The notes under the pieces are model-generated. The model was not told the origin of the DNA. It made no database searches and saw nothing but the letters and a program-made list of their open reading frames with translations. A stretch of DNA of 64,000 bases from assembly GCA_020636275.1 (NCBI GenBank), contig JACJYD010000001.1:248001-312000 (forward strand), read 5' to 3'. Source of the stretch: Lewinellaceae bacterium. Lineage in GTDB: Bacteria; Bacteroidota; Bacteroidia; Chitinophagales; Saprospiraceae. The translations under genes were made by a program, and so were the position numbers. Positions 53,207-61,888 of the stretch are shown here, in pieces. Position 1 is the first letter of the stretch. Each line of letters starts with the position of its first letter.

Positions 53207-54748
53207 ATGCGAACAAACTATTTTTTCTTTTGCCTCATCATCAACATTTTCTTCATTTCTGGCGTCGCTTATTCCCAGACTATCAATTTTGACGAAACCT
53301 GGAAGGAATTTTTGGAAAACGACAAAATTTCCAACATGAGCGAATTAGTCAAACCTGACAAAGTGTATAATCAGCCGGATTATGCCAAATATTTGTTAAT
53401 GAATACGAACACCAGTTTTTGCCAAAGCGATCTGGGCGACGCAGAAACATTGATGGCGGAAATCCGGAAGATAGATACGGATGTTCTGCAATCAATTCCG
53501 GGGTTTGAGGAAAAAATGGAAGAACTGGAAACGAAAATAAAAGCCTATTATACCATTGATGAGATTTGGAAGAGATTTTTGCAAACAAAAGAAGTCGTGC
53601 CGGAAGAATTGGAAGCCGTCACAGCAGCTAAAACGGTCTGTGAAAAAGGAACGCTGGCGAAGTATTCCTACATGACGGCATATTATAATTTTTGCCAGGG
53701 GGATGTCTCGAAATCAAAAAATATTTTTGAAAATCGCACGCTCAAATTAATTGAAAAAACCTCTTTGCGGGTAGAAGATGTCGAAGGATTGGCCTCAGAA
53801 GCCGCTAAAATGAAAACCATGTTTCAGGATATGTCCAAATTGGATATTGCCTGGAATACCTATATCAAAACCGGCGTTTCTCCCGGCTTTGACATTGAAT
53901 TACCCCTTTTCCCCTGTTACCCCATTCCAAATATGAAGGTTTTAGTTTTAAATGGGGTGTTGGATTTGTGTAATTCAGGTCCGGTCATGCTTGAAAAGAT
54001 CAAAGAACTGCAAGCCGAAAGCGGAGTCGTACCCGATAAGGAGCTGGAGAAAAAAGTGAAGGAACTGGAAGCGGCCATTGAGAAGAAGGAGCGCGATCTT
54101 TCTGCGCTCAACGAGGCGTGGGAAGATTTTATTACAGACAACAAGGTGAGACACGTGGGCAGATATGGTTATGATTACTGTAGCAAAGAGCCATTGATTC
54201 GGGCGTATATCATGGATGGTTTCGCTTATGTCTGTGAAATGGCAGAAGAAATGCTACTAAAAATTGATTCCCTCCAAAGGTCGGATGAGGTGATTTTGGA
54301 GGGCATTACGATGACAAAAATCAATGAACTGGCAGCATTAAACGAACAGTATCATTTCAATGGAGTGAAAATTGAAAAGCTATGGCGCAAGTTTGTCGCA
54401 CAAGGCGACAAACTTTCAGAGGACTACCAATCGACGGATCTATATTGTGACAATATCCAACAGGTCAAAGATTGGACCATGAAAGGACTTTCCGGTACTT
54501 GTGAAGATGGATACCAGTATTTGGAGCAAATTGATGCCTTTCAACAAACTTTTGAGTTCGATTTTGTGGAAGATCTGGAGTGCCGGGTTCAGAAATTGCG
54601 AATTAAGGTATGGGATTGCCGCTATCAGCTATTGCTGGAGCTAGCCCGTGTAGAAGCCTCGCCCGATTCTTATGAAACAAGACTGGAAGAACTACTGGAA
54701 GAATACAAAATGGGCGAGCGACCGGAAGCTTGTTCACCGGGTAAATAA
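53207..54748 (+). CDS. Secreted protein with five divergent ~100-residue repeats
   Basis: 513 residues from the ATG at 53207, which opens a signal peptide (FFFCLIINIFFISGVAYSQ). The mature protein is built of five alpha-helical units, each opening with W-X3-[FY] (ETWKEFL, EIWKRFL, IAWNTYI, EAWEDFI, KLWRKFV) and containing one or two cysteines near its middle. It is acidic, with coiled-coil-like stretches (ELEKKVKELEAAIEKKERD). No family recognised. It has no T9SS sorting domain, so it is probably periplasmic. Confidence 0.65.
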   Translation: MRTNYFFFCLIINIFFISGVAYSQTINFDETWKEFLENDKISNMSELVKPDKVYNQPDYAKYLLMNTNTSFCQSDLGDAETLMAEIRKIDTDVLQSIPGFEEKMEELETKIKAYYTIDEIWKRFLQTKEVVPEELEAVTAAKTVCEKGTLAKYSYMTAYYNFCQGDVSKSKNIFENRTLKLIEKTSLRVEDVEGLASEAAKMKTMFQDMSKLDIAWNTYIKTGVSPGFDIELPLFPCYPIPNMKVLVLNGVLDLCNSGPVMLEKIKELQAESGVVPDKELEKKVKELEAAIEKKERDLSALNEAWEDFITDNKVRHVGRYGYDYCSKEPLIRAYIMDGFAYVCEMAEEMLLKIDSLQRSDEVILEGITMTKINELAALNEQYHFNGVKIEKLWRKFVAQGDKLSEDYQSTDLYCDNIQQVKDWTMKGLSGTCEDGYQYLEQIDAFQQTFEFDFVEDLECRVQKLRIKVWDCRYQLLLELARVEASPDSYETRLEELLEEYKMGERPEACSPGK

Positions 54749-54772
54749 TCATTAGCTGCCATAGCTTTAAAA

Positions 54773-54817
54773 AAGTAATTTGACGGCCGATAGCCGTCAA
54801 ATCACTTTTTCTTCAGT
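54773..54817 (-). repeat. Twin-palindrome element R6 (palindrome 2 only)
   Basis: ATTTGACGGC / GCCGTCAAAT with the CACTTTTTCTTCAGTA flank; palindrome 1 is absent. It lies 25 bp after the preceding gene. Confidence 0.75.
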
Positions 54818-54833
54818 AAAACGCATTTTGAAA

Positions 54834-55397
54834 ATGAAAAACAAAAAGGAGTTGCCGAAAGAACAGGGAGAAGCGCTAATCCGGGTATTAAAAGCCCGGT
54901 TTGAGAAAAACATGGACCGCCATAAAGGCCATGATTGGGCAAAAATTCAAGCCAGGCTGGAGGCTAACACGGAAAAACTGTGGTCGCTCAACGAAATGGA
55001 AAGAACCGGTGGTGAACCGGATGTCGTTGGTCTTGATGAAAAAACTGGCGAATACATTTTTTATGATTGTTCGGAGGAAAGTCCGAAGGGACGCAGGAGT
55101 GTTTGTTACGACCAGGAAGCCCTGGAATCAAGGAAAGAACATAAGCCTGAAAATAGCGCTATTAATATGGCTGCCGCAATGGGCATTGAACTTTTAACAG
55201 AAGAACAATATCGGGAGCTGCAGAAACTTGGAAATTTCGATGCGAAAACATCGAGCTGGGTGGTAACACCTCCCAGGATTAGAAAACTCGGCGGTGCGCT
55301 CTTTGCAGATTTCCGCTACGACACTGTTTTCGTGTACCACAACGGGGCCTCTTCGTACTATGCAGCCAGGGGGTTCCGCGGCTCGCTACGGGTCTAA
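54834..55397 (+). CDS. DUF4256 family protein
   Basis: 187 residues from the ATG at 54834; the longer frame to 54780 would translate R6. Characteristic blocks: LKARFEKNMDRHKGHDWAKI, PDVVGLDEKTGEYIFYDCSE, ESPKGRRSVCYD, VYHNGASSYYAARGFRGSL. The family is widespread, cytosolic, of unknown function. It is the last accessory gene before the conserved right flank. Confidence 0.85.
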   Translation: MKNKKELPKEQGEALIRVLKARFEKNMDRHKGHDWAKIQARLEANTEKLWSLNEMERTGGEPDVVGLDEKTGEYIFYDCSEESPKGRRSVCYDQEALESRKEHKPENSAINMAAAMGIELLTEEQYRELQKLGNFDAKTSSWVVTPPRIRKLGGALFADFRYDTVFVYHNGASSYYAARGFRGSLRV

Positions 55398-55415
55398 ATT
55401 TCTACAGATGTATGC

Positions 55416-56234
55416 TCAGGATCCACTCAGCAGCCCCTTCACCACCAATCGAACCTTCTCCTCCGATTTCCCGACCATCGCGATCACATCATCTACCGTG
55501 GTCTCTTTGATCTCATCGAGAGGGAAACACTTGTTGGAAACTACTGAAACTGCAAATACCCGCATTCCGGAGTGGCGGGCGACCAATACTTCCGGCACCG
55601 TCGACATACCCACGAGATCCGCGCCAATGCGGTTCATGAACTGATACTCAGCCGGCGTTTCGAGGTTCGGGCCCTGAAGGGCGAGATAAACACCCGAGTG
55701 CGCCCGGATGTCGTGCTGACGGGCCAGGTCGAGTGCTTTCCAGATCAGGTCGCGGTCGTAGGCATGGAGCAGGTCGGGGAAACGCGGCCCCAGTCGCTCA
55801 TCGTTAGGCCCCCGTAAAGGGTTCTCCGGTTGGATGTTGATATGGTCGCGAATGAAGACCAGATCGCCGGCTTCGATATCGGGGTTGACACTGCCTGCAG
55901 CATTGGAGAGGATGACCAACTCCACTCCCAGCGCTTTGAACACCCGGATTGGAAAGGTGATCTGTTGCATGGTGTACCCCTCGTAGTAGTGGAAGCGCCC
56001 GGCCATGGCGATCACTTCCACCCCGGCAAGTTTTCCGAAAATGAGCTTTCCTGCATGGCTCTGCACCGTGGAAACCAGGAAATGAGGGATTTGCCCGTAG
56101 TCAATGGTCAGATCTGCCTCGATATCCTGTGCCAGCTGACTCAGGCCGGTACCCAGCACGATGCCTACACGCGGAGTGGCATCTGTTTTTTGTCGAATGA
56201 AGCCGAGGGCTTCCTGTATTTGTTCGTATAACAT
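55416..56234 (-). CDS. Purine-nucleoside phosphorylase
   Basis: 272 residues of the trimeric PNP family: VGIVLGTGLSQLA, HAGKLIFGKLAGVEVIAMAG, FHYYEGY, SNAAGSVNPDIEAGDLV and ALQGPNLETPAEYQF. It splits purine nucleosides with phosphate. mqnC begins 22 bp upstream on the same strand, so the two are probably co-transcribed. Confidence 0.93.
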   Translation of the reverse strand: MLYEQIQEALGFIRQKTDATPRVGIVLGTGLSQLAQDIEADLTIDYGQIPHFLVSTVQSHAGKLIFGKLAGVEVIAMAGRFHYYEGYTMQQITFPIRVFKALGVELVILSNAAGSVNPDIEAGDLVFIRDHINIQPENPLRGPNDERLGPRFPDLLHAYDRDLIWKALDLARQHDIRAHSGVYLALQGPNLETPAEYQFMNRIGADLVGMSTVPEVLVARHSGMRVFAVSVVSNKCFPLDEIKETTVDDVIAMVGKSEEKVRLVVKGLLSGS

Positions 56235-56256
56235 AGCTTATCAAAGCTCCGTTTGA

Positions 56257-57399
56257 TTAATCGACGATCATCGATGCGCGATCCAGTTCTTGTTGCCGGA
56301 TCGTCGAGGGAAGTTCGCGGTATTCATATTGCTGATTGCGCAGTTGGGGCACAAACCCCGCCTCGCGGATGGCATCCTGGATACCGTTTGCTGTAAACCG
56401 GAACTTGGCGCCCGCGGCCGATACCACATTTTCCTCGATCATGATGCTGCCGAAGTCATTGGCGCCGGCATGGAGGCAGATCTGTCCGATGTTTTTTCCC
56501 ACGGTCAGCCAGGAAGCCTGGATATTGGGAACATTGGGCAACATGATGCGGCTCAGGGCGATCATACGCACGTATTCGTCGCCCGTAACCGTATTGCGGG
56601 CGCGCTTCAGGCGCTTGAGCATAGTGTCTTCATCCTGGAACGGCCAGGGGATGAAGGCCAGGAAGCCCTTGGCGTCTTCCGGCTTTTCGGCCTGCACTTC
56701 GCGGATCCAGACCAGGTGCTCCATGCGTTCGTAGTTGGTTTCGATATGTCCGAACATCATAGTGGCGGAGGTCGTCAGGCGCAACTGATGGGCGGCGCGC
56801 ATGACGTCGAGCCACTCCTGTCCACCACACTTGCCTTTGGAGATCAACCGCCGCACGCGGTCGTTGAGGATCTCGGCGCCGGCGCCGGGCAGGGAGTCGA
56901 GCCCGGCTTCTTTCAGTGCTTTGAGTACCTCGTAGTGCGAGAGCTTGCCGAGCTTGGCGATATGCGCGATCTCGGGCGGGCCGAGGGCGTGGAGTTTCAA
57001 GGCCGGGTAGAGCTTCTTCAAGTCGCTGAACAACTGGACGTAATAATCCAGTCCCAAGTCGGGGTGGTGCCCCCCTTGCAGGAGCAACTGCTCGCCCCCG
57101 AATTCGAAGAGCTCGTCTATCTTTTGCTTGTATTCTTCAATGGTGGTGACGTACGATTCCTCATGCCCCGGCCGGCGATAAAAATTGCAAAATTTGCAGT
57201 TGGCAATGCAGACATTGGTCGTATTCGAATTGCGATCGATGATCCAGGTGACGACATTGCCCGGTACATGGTGCTGCCGAAGGCGGTTGCCCACATACAT
57301 CAGTTCCGCCGTGGAAGCATTTTCAAAAAGAAAAACGCCTTCCTCAGCGGTGAGGAATTCCAGATTTAAAGCCCGGTGTAGCAGATCGGCTGTTTGCAT
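56257..57399 (-). CDS. mqnC: Cyclic dehypoxanthine futalosine synthase MqnC
   Basis: 380 residues, radical SAM enzyme with cluster motif C-IAN-C-KF-C near residue 63-70 and NFYRRPGHEESYV, as in MqnC. GLDSLPGAGAEILNDRVR and FGHIETNYERMEHL are shared by the MqnC/MqnE/CofH group, while GGHHPDLGLDYYVQLF favours MqnC. It cyclises dehypoxanthine futalosine in the futalosine route to menaquinone. It precedes the PNP gene in an apparent operon. Confidence 0.9.
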   Translation of the reverse strand: MQTADLLHRALNLEFLTAEEGVFLFENASTAELMYVGNRLRQHHVPGNVVTWIIDRNSNTTNVCIANCKFCNFYRRPGHEESYVTTIEEYKQKIDELFEFGGEQLLLQGGHHPDLGLDYYVQLFSDLKKLYPALKLHALGPPEIAHIAKLGKLSHYEVLKALKEAGLDSLPGAGAEILNDRVRRLISKGKCGGQEWLDVMRAAHQLRLTTSATMMFGHIETNYERMEHLVWIREVQAEKPEDAKGFLAFIPWPFQDEDTMLKRLKRARNTVTGDEYVRMIALSRIMLPNVPNIQASWLTVGKNIGQICLHAGANDFGSIMIEENVVSAAGAKFRFTANGIQDAIREAGFVPQLRNQQYEYRELPSTIRQQELDRASMIVD

Positions 57400-57459
57400 A
57401 TCTTTTACGATTGAGGGTGCAAGTTACTAACAATAGAATGGTTGGGGAGTTTTTAGTTC

Positions 57460-59037
57460 TTAATTGAAAACTAAAAACGCCTTCAACCGCTCCAGCGTAT
57501 CCGCTTCCTCTGCCTTTTTTTCTCTCCGCCAGCGGACAATGCGGGGATTGCGAAGGGTGATGCCTGATTTATGGCGAGTGGAAGGGGCGATGCTTTCAAA
57601 GGCAATTTCGAATACATGCTCGGGTTTAAGGCTCCGCACCGGGCCGAATCGTTCCAGGGTATTGTTCTTCGCCCAGGCAGTGAGTTCATTCTTCTCCGGT
57701 TCTGTAAGGTCGACCTCCGTCTTGGCAATGGGTACGAGCCCTTCATCACCCCAAACCGCGAAAGTAAATTCCACAAAGGAGCCGGCCTCCTGCCCTTCCC
57801 CACGCTGGACATAGAGCAGCACGGCATCTATAGTCAGGGGGGCGACTTTGTATTCCCACCAATCTCCCCGTTTTCGGCCGGAGCGATAAGGGGCCGATCT
57901 TCGCCTGATCACCAACCCTTTGCTGGCGTATTCACGGGCCTTGTCGCGGTTTTCCCGGACTTCCGCCCAGGACCCCGCCTCGACCCGTTCCGACAGGTGG
58001 AGGACCGATCCGGCGGGCGCGATCTTTTCCAGCAATTCACGACGTTCCACCAAGGGCCTGGACCGGATATCTTTTCCCTGCGATTCCAGTAGATCAAATG
58101 CTATGAAGATCACAGGAATTTCCTGCATACTTTTTCTGGTCACGTTCTTGCGACCGATCCGGGTCTGCAGATCCTGAAGAGGTAAAGGCAGGCTATCCCT
58201 GAATGCCAGGATCTCCCCGTCAAGTACCGTGCCATCGGGCAGGGTTCCGAGCAGGGTATTGAACTCCGGAAATTTGTGAGTGAGTAATTCCTCGCTATTT
58301 GACCAGACAAACAATTCGCCCTGCCGCACGATCAGCTGCGCCCGTATGCCATCCCACAACCGCTCAACCTGCCAATCGGCGATTTCCCCCAGGAGGTGGG
58401 GCTCTATTTCCAGGGGCGAGGCCAGGAAAAAAGGGTATGGCCTGGAACGGGAAGCATCGCCTTCACCGTCCAAAAGCAGATCCTGAAACGTATGTTCCAC
58501 GGGCGACCATTCACGCATCAGTCGGTGGGCGATCAGGTTATCGTCGAGGCCGGTGTGCCGGGCAAGGGCATTTACCAGTACCTTTTGTGAAACGCCTAAC
58601 CGAAGGCCTCCGGTGAGGAGCTTGTTGAGTAAAAAGCGGTCCTCTTTTGACATTTCAGACCAGGCATTGAAAATGGCTTCTTTCTGTTTCGCTTCTTCCT
58701 TTTCGCCCAAATTCAGGACAATCTCGATCCAATAGGAGAGCGGGAAGTCCCGGATTTCGGAAGGGGATGGCAAAATGAGGGCGATGGTTTCCGCTATGTC
58801 ACCGACCACGCGGTGACTCTCCTCAAACAGCCATACGGGCAATTGGGCGTATTCCCGGGCCCAGCGTTGGAGGGTCGCTGTGGTCACCACCCGGCGCGGA
58901 CGTTGGTTGGAAAGAAGGGCTATGGTCCACAGCTTGTTGCGTTCGTCGGCTCCAGCGAAATATTTTTCCAGCGCCGCGACCTTTTCAAGAGACTCGCTTG
59001 TTTCGAGCCGTGAAAAAAGCTGTGAGAAATCCTTCAT
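57460..59037 (-). CDS. ATP-dependent DNA ligase with altered active site
   Basis: 525 residues, with an N-terminal DNA-binding domain (about 1-200), a nucleotidyltransferase domain (200-410) and an OB-fold (410-520). The fold motifs are clear (TVLDGEILAF, IFIAFDLLESQGKDIRSRPL, GRKRGDWWEYKV). Motif I reads ERLWDGIRAQ, so the adenylated lysine of KxDG is Leu227. Motif IV reads SKGLVIRR, with Lys373 where the family has Glu. Both are direct reads of the - strand. The gene is otherwise complete, 5 bp from its exonuclease partner. It may be inactive or work without self-adenylation. Confidence 0.85.
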   Translation of the reverse strand: MKDFSQLFSRLETSESLEKVAALEKYFAGADERNKLWTIALLSNQRPRRVVTTATLQRWAREYAQLPVWLFEESHRVVGDIAETIALILPSPSEIRDFPLSYWIEIVLNLGEKEEAKQKEAIFNAWSEMSKEDRFLLNKLLTGGLRLGVSQKVLVNALARHTGLDDNLIAHRLMREWSPVEHTFQDLLLDGEGDASRSRPYPFFLASPLEIEPHLLGEIADWQVERLWDGIRAQLIVRQGELFVWSNSEELLTHKFPEFNTLLGTLPDGTVLDGEILAFRDSLPLPLQDLQTRIGRKNVTRKSMQEIPVIFIAFDLLESQGKDIRSRPLVERRELLEKIAPAGSVLHLSERVEAGSWAEVRENRDKAREYASKGLVIRRRSAPYRSGRKRGDWWEYKVAPLTIDAVLLYVQRGEGQEAGSFVEFTFAVWGDEGLVPIAKTEVDLTEPEKNELTAWAKNNTLERFGPVRSLKPEHVFEIAFESIAPSTRHKSGITLRNPRIVRWRREKKAEEADTLERLKAFLVFN

Positions 59038-59042
59038 GTTAT

Positions 59043-60056
59043 CTATTCTTCTACTTCGCCATCTTCCTCTTCCAGTTGCTCCCCATGAAATTCAGTGCCA
59101 ATTTCGGCAGCCCAGATGCCTTGCTCGTTGAGCCATTGGGCGAACTGGCTGGTGTAACCGTGGGTCACGAAGACCTTCTCGGCGCCGGTGGCCAATACGG
59201 CTTCGTTGAGGCCATCCCAATCGGCGTGGTCGGAAAGAACGAACCCGCGGTCATAGCCCCGGCGGTTCGTGTTCCGCATAGCCATCCAACCGGACGCCAT
59301 ACCGGTAGAGTAATCCTTGAACCGGCGCACCCAGGTCGACCTCAAAGCCTGGGGCGGTGCGATCACCAGGCTGCCTTCCATGGCATTGCGCATGTTATCG
59401 ACCGAAGCTTTGGGCGCCGGTGGCAGAATGAGTCCCTGACTTTGCAGCACTTTATTGACCGACTCCACGGAACCATGCGTAAAGACCTTTCCGATATTGG
59501 TGTCGAGGTATCTCAGAATGCGCTGGGCTTTACCCAGGGCGTAGGCCATGATGATAGACACTTTTCCCTCCGCCGCATTTTCCCGCCACCAATCGTTGAT
59601 CTCTTGCATGACCTCCCGCTGCGGCTGCCAGCGAAATACGGGTAATCCAAACGTGCTCTCGGTGATGAATACGTTGCACTTCACCGGCTCGAAAGGCGTC
59701 GAGATGCCATCGTTTTCAGTCTTGTAGTCGCCCGATACCACCCAAACTTCCCCCTGGTGTTCCACCCGGATCTGCGCCGAGCCTACGATATGCCCTGCAG
59801 GGTGGAAGGAGATCTTTACGCCATTGATAGTGCGCGCTTCGCCGTACGACACGCTTTCGATGCGGGGCCCATTGCCCAGGCGGTACTGGATCACCGGTTT
59901 GGCCTGGTGGGTGCAGAGGTAGTATTTGCTACCCCAGCGCGCGTGGTCGGCGTGCCCGTGGGTGATGAGAGCCCGCTTCACCGGCTTCCAGGGGTCGATG
60001 TAGACGTCGGCTTGCGGGCAGTAGATGCCATTTGGAGTAAATTCGAGTAATGCCAT
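59043..60056 (-). CDS. Ligase-associated DNA exonuclease
   Basis: 337 residues of the metallo-beta-lactamase/beta-CASP type: HGHADHARWG (H-X-H-X-D-H), FHPAGHIVGSAQI, VVSGDYKTENDG and LSDHADWDGL, the motif set of the exonuclease found beside ATP-dependent DNA ligases. It processes DNA ends in the predicted repair pathway. It lies 5 bp upstream of the ligase. The helicase usually linked to this pair is not in the window. Confidence 0.88.
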   Translation of the reverse strand: MALLEFTPNGIYCPQADVYIDPWKPVKRALITHGHADHARWGSKYYLCTHQAKPVIQYRLGNGPRIESVSYGEARTINGVKISFHPAGHIVGSAQIRVEHQGEVWVVSGDYKTENDGISTPFEPVKCNVFITESTFGLPVFRWQPQREVMQEINDWWRENAAEGKVSIIMAYALGKAQRILRYLDTNIGKVFTHGSVESVNKVLQSQGLILPPAPKASVDNMRNAMEGSLVIAPPQALRSTWVRRFKDYSTGMASGWMAMRNTNRRGYDRGFVLSDHADWDGLNEAVLATGAEKVFVTHGYTSQFAQWLNEQGIWAAEIGTEFHGEQLEEEDGEVEE

Positions 60057-60157
60057 TTAGTAAAAGTAGAAAATATCTTGGCGTTGATATTCCCTTGCGA
60101 GCATGTTTGCTTTGCTACTAATAACAGTTGGGTTGGGGAGGAGTTGTCAAACGACCA

Positions 60158-61837
60158 TCACTCATCCAGCTTCCGTCTGATCTTGCGCCCTCTGGCCAGT
60201 GACCGCAGCAACAATAAAAAGAAAAAACCAGCCACTCCAAAAGCAAAGTTAGCCAGGCGGAGTTCTCCATTTTGATGAAACAAAAAACCGAATGTACCTG
60301 CGGCAATAAGGAGCAATGTATAAATGAATTGTTGCCCCGTTTGGTAGAGCAGTTTTGCGCTCTCCCGGATATCGGGGGTCTGAACTTCCAATTCGCCTTT
60401 TTTTGCTTTTTGCAAAACCCGGTGTAATTCATCGGGAAGGCCAAGGACAGTTGCCAAAGTGCGACGCAGCAACCCGGTGATGAAGACAAGCGTGTTACCT
60501 TGCTTGTCCGTGACGAACTCTTTCACGTAAGGACGCACTACTTCTATGGGGTTCATAGTATCATCGAGGGTGGTACAAATACCGAGCAATAGTGCTATCA
60601 TGCGCTCCATCAGCACCCAATCTTTCGAGACCTGAACCGTGCCGGCGATGCCGTTGAAGCCAATTTCTTTTATCAGGTCAAACAGGCTGTTGTCGAAGGG
60701 TTTTATTTCAATGTCTTTGAAATTGAGGCCTTTCAGGTCGACTTCGTTTTGAAGGAAATTGCGAAGGGCGTTAATCATCTTCTCCGCCATCTTCTCCGCC
60801 TCCCGGCCTTCTGCAATAAAGCCCATGAATCGACAGGCTTCAACCATGGCATCGGTATCATTGCGTACCGCCGCCTCGATGAGTTGGGGGATACCTTCCC
60901 TGAGTTGTCGGCCCAGCTTTGCCACAGCTCCAAAATCGAGCAACACCAGCGTGCCATCCTGTTTTACCAGAATATTCCCGGGATGTGGATCAACGTGGTA
61001 AAAGCCATCTTTGAAAACCATGTGGCAATAGACCCGCAGCAGGCGGCTGGCAAGTTCATGGCGGTCGAGTTGCCAGTCATCGAGTTGATCAACATTTGTA
61101 ATTTTCACGCCATCTTGCCAGGTGCTTGTGATTACCCGTCCGGTAGAATAGGTGCTATATACCTGAGGAATGACGAATCGCTCTTCTTCTTTTAGGTTTT
61201 CTGCGATGACCTGCATGGACTGGCATTCCCGGGCGAAATCCAGTTCTTCCTCAATCATTTTCCTGATTTGGGTATATACAAATTCAATGCCTTTGATGTC
61301 AAAGATCCAGGAAATCAGACGGGTGAGCTTTTGGATGATCCGGAGGTCTACCTTCGCTATTTCCTCTATGTTGGCATGCTGTATCTTGACCGCAACTTCC
61401 GTGCCGTCGGACAGTTGTGCCCGGTGCACCTGCCCTATGGATGCCGAAGCGACAGGCGTCTCGTCGAATCGGGTAAAAAGCGCTTCCGGTTCTTTACCGA
61501 ACTCTCGCACAATCCGCTCCCGCACTTCGCTCAACGGCCGCGGTGGTATCTTGTCCTGAAGTGCTTCGAGTGGCGCCTGAAATTCCTCCGGTAAAAAGTT
61601 TCCCAGAATAGACAACATCTGCCCGACCTTGATAAACAAGCCTTTCAGTTTGAGAATGGCCAGCTTCACCCGCTCTGCATTGCGCACATGCAACGCTATG
61701 ATGCGTTTTTCGTAATACCTTTTCCCAAACAGTTTTTTGCCCAACAACAACCCACCATAGCTCCCCATCACTATAATCGCAACGGCATAGGCTTTGCGGA
61801 TTCGCCAGGAAGGAGAGTAGATCTTTTCTTTGGGCAT
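60158..61837 (-). CDS. ABC1/UbiB (AarF)-family atypical kinase
   Basis: 559 residues: LKGLFIKVGQMLSILGNFLP, QDKIPPRPLSEV (KxGQ region), an Ala-rich nucleotide loop VASASIGQVHRA, VAVKIQHANIEEI, HVDPHPGNILV and LLDFGAVAKLG. Two C-terminal membrane helices (FIYTLLLIAAGTFGFLF; FAFGVAGFFFLLLLRSL) anchor it. UbiB proteins support quinone biosynthesis; with mqnC nearby, a menaquinone-linked role is possible but unproven. Confidence 0.9.
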   Translation of the reverse strand: MPKEKIYSPSWRIRKAYAVAIIVMGSYGGLLLGKKLFGKRYYEKRIIALHVRNAERVKLAILKLKGLFIKVGQMLSILGNFLPEEFQAPLEALQDKIPPRPLSEVRERIVREFGKEPEALFTRFDETPVASASIGQVHRAQLSDGTEVAVKIQHANIEEIAKVDLRIIQKLTRLISWIFDIKGIEFVYTQIRKMIEEELDFARECQSMQVIAENLKEEERFVIPQVYSTYSTGRVITSTWQDGVKITNVDQLDDWQLDRHELASRLLRVYCHMVFKDGFYHVDPHPGNILVKQDGTLVLLDFGAVAKLGRQLREGIPQLIEAAVRNDTDAMVEACRFMGFIAEGREAEKMAEKMINALRNFLQNEVDLKGLNFKDIEIKPFDNSLFDLIKEIGFNGIAGTVQVSKDWVLMERMIALLLGICTTLDDTMNPIEVVRPYVKEFVTDKQGNTLVFITGLLRRTLATVLGLPDELHRVLQKAKKGELEVQTPDIRESAKLLYQTGQQFIYTLLLIAAGTFGFLFHQNGELRLANFAFGVAGFFFLLLLRSLARGRKIRRKLDE

Positions 61838-61888
61838 TTTTTGATTCTACATTTTGAACAGGACACTCAACTCAGCGCGGTGAAAATT

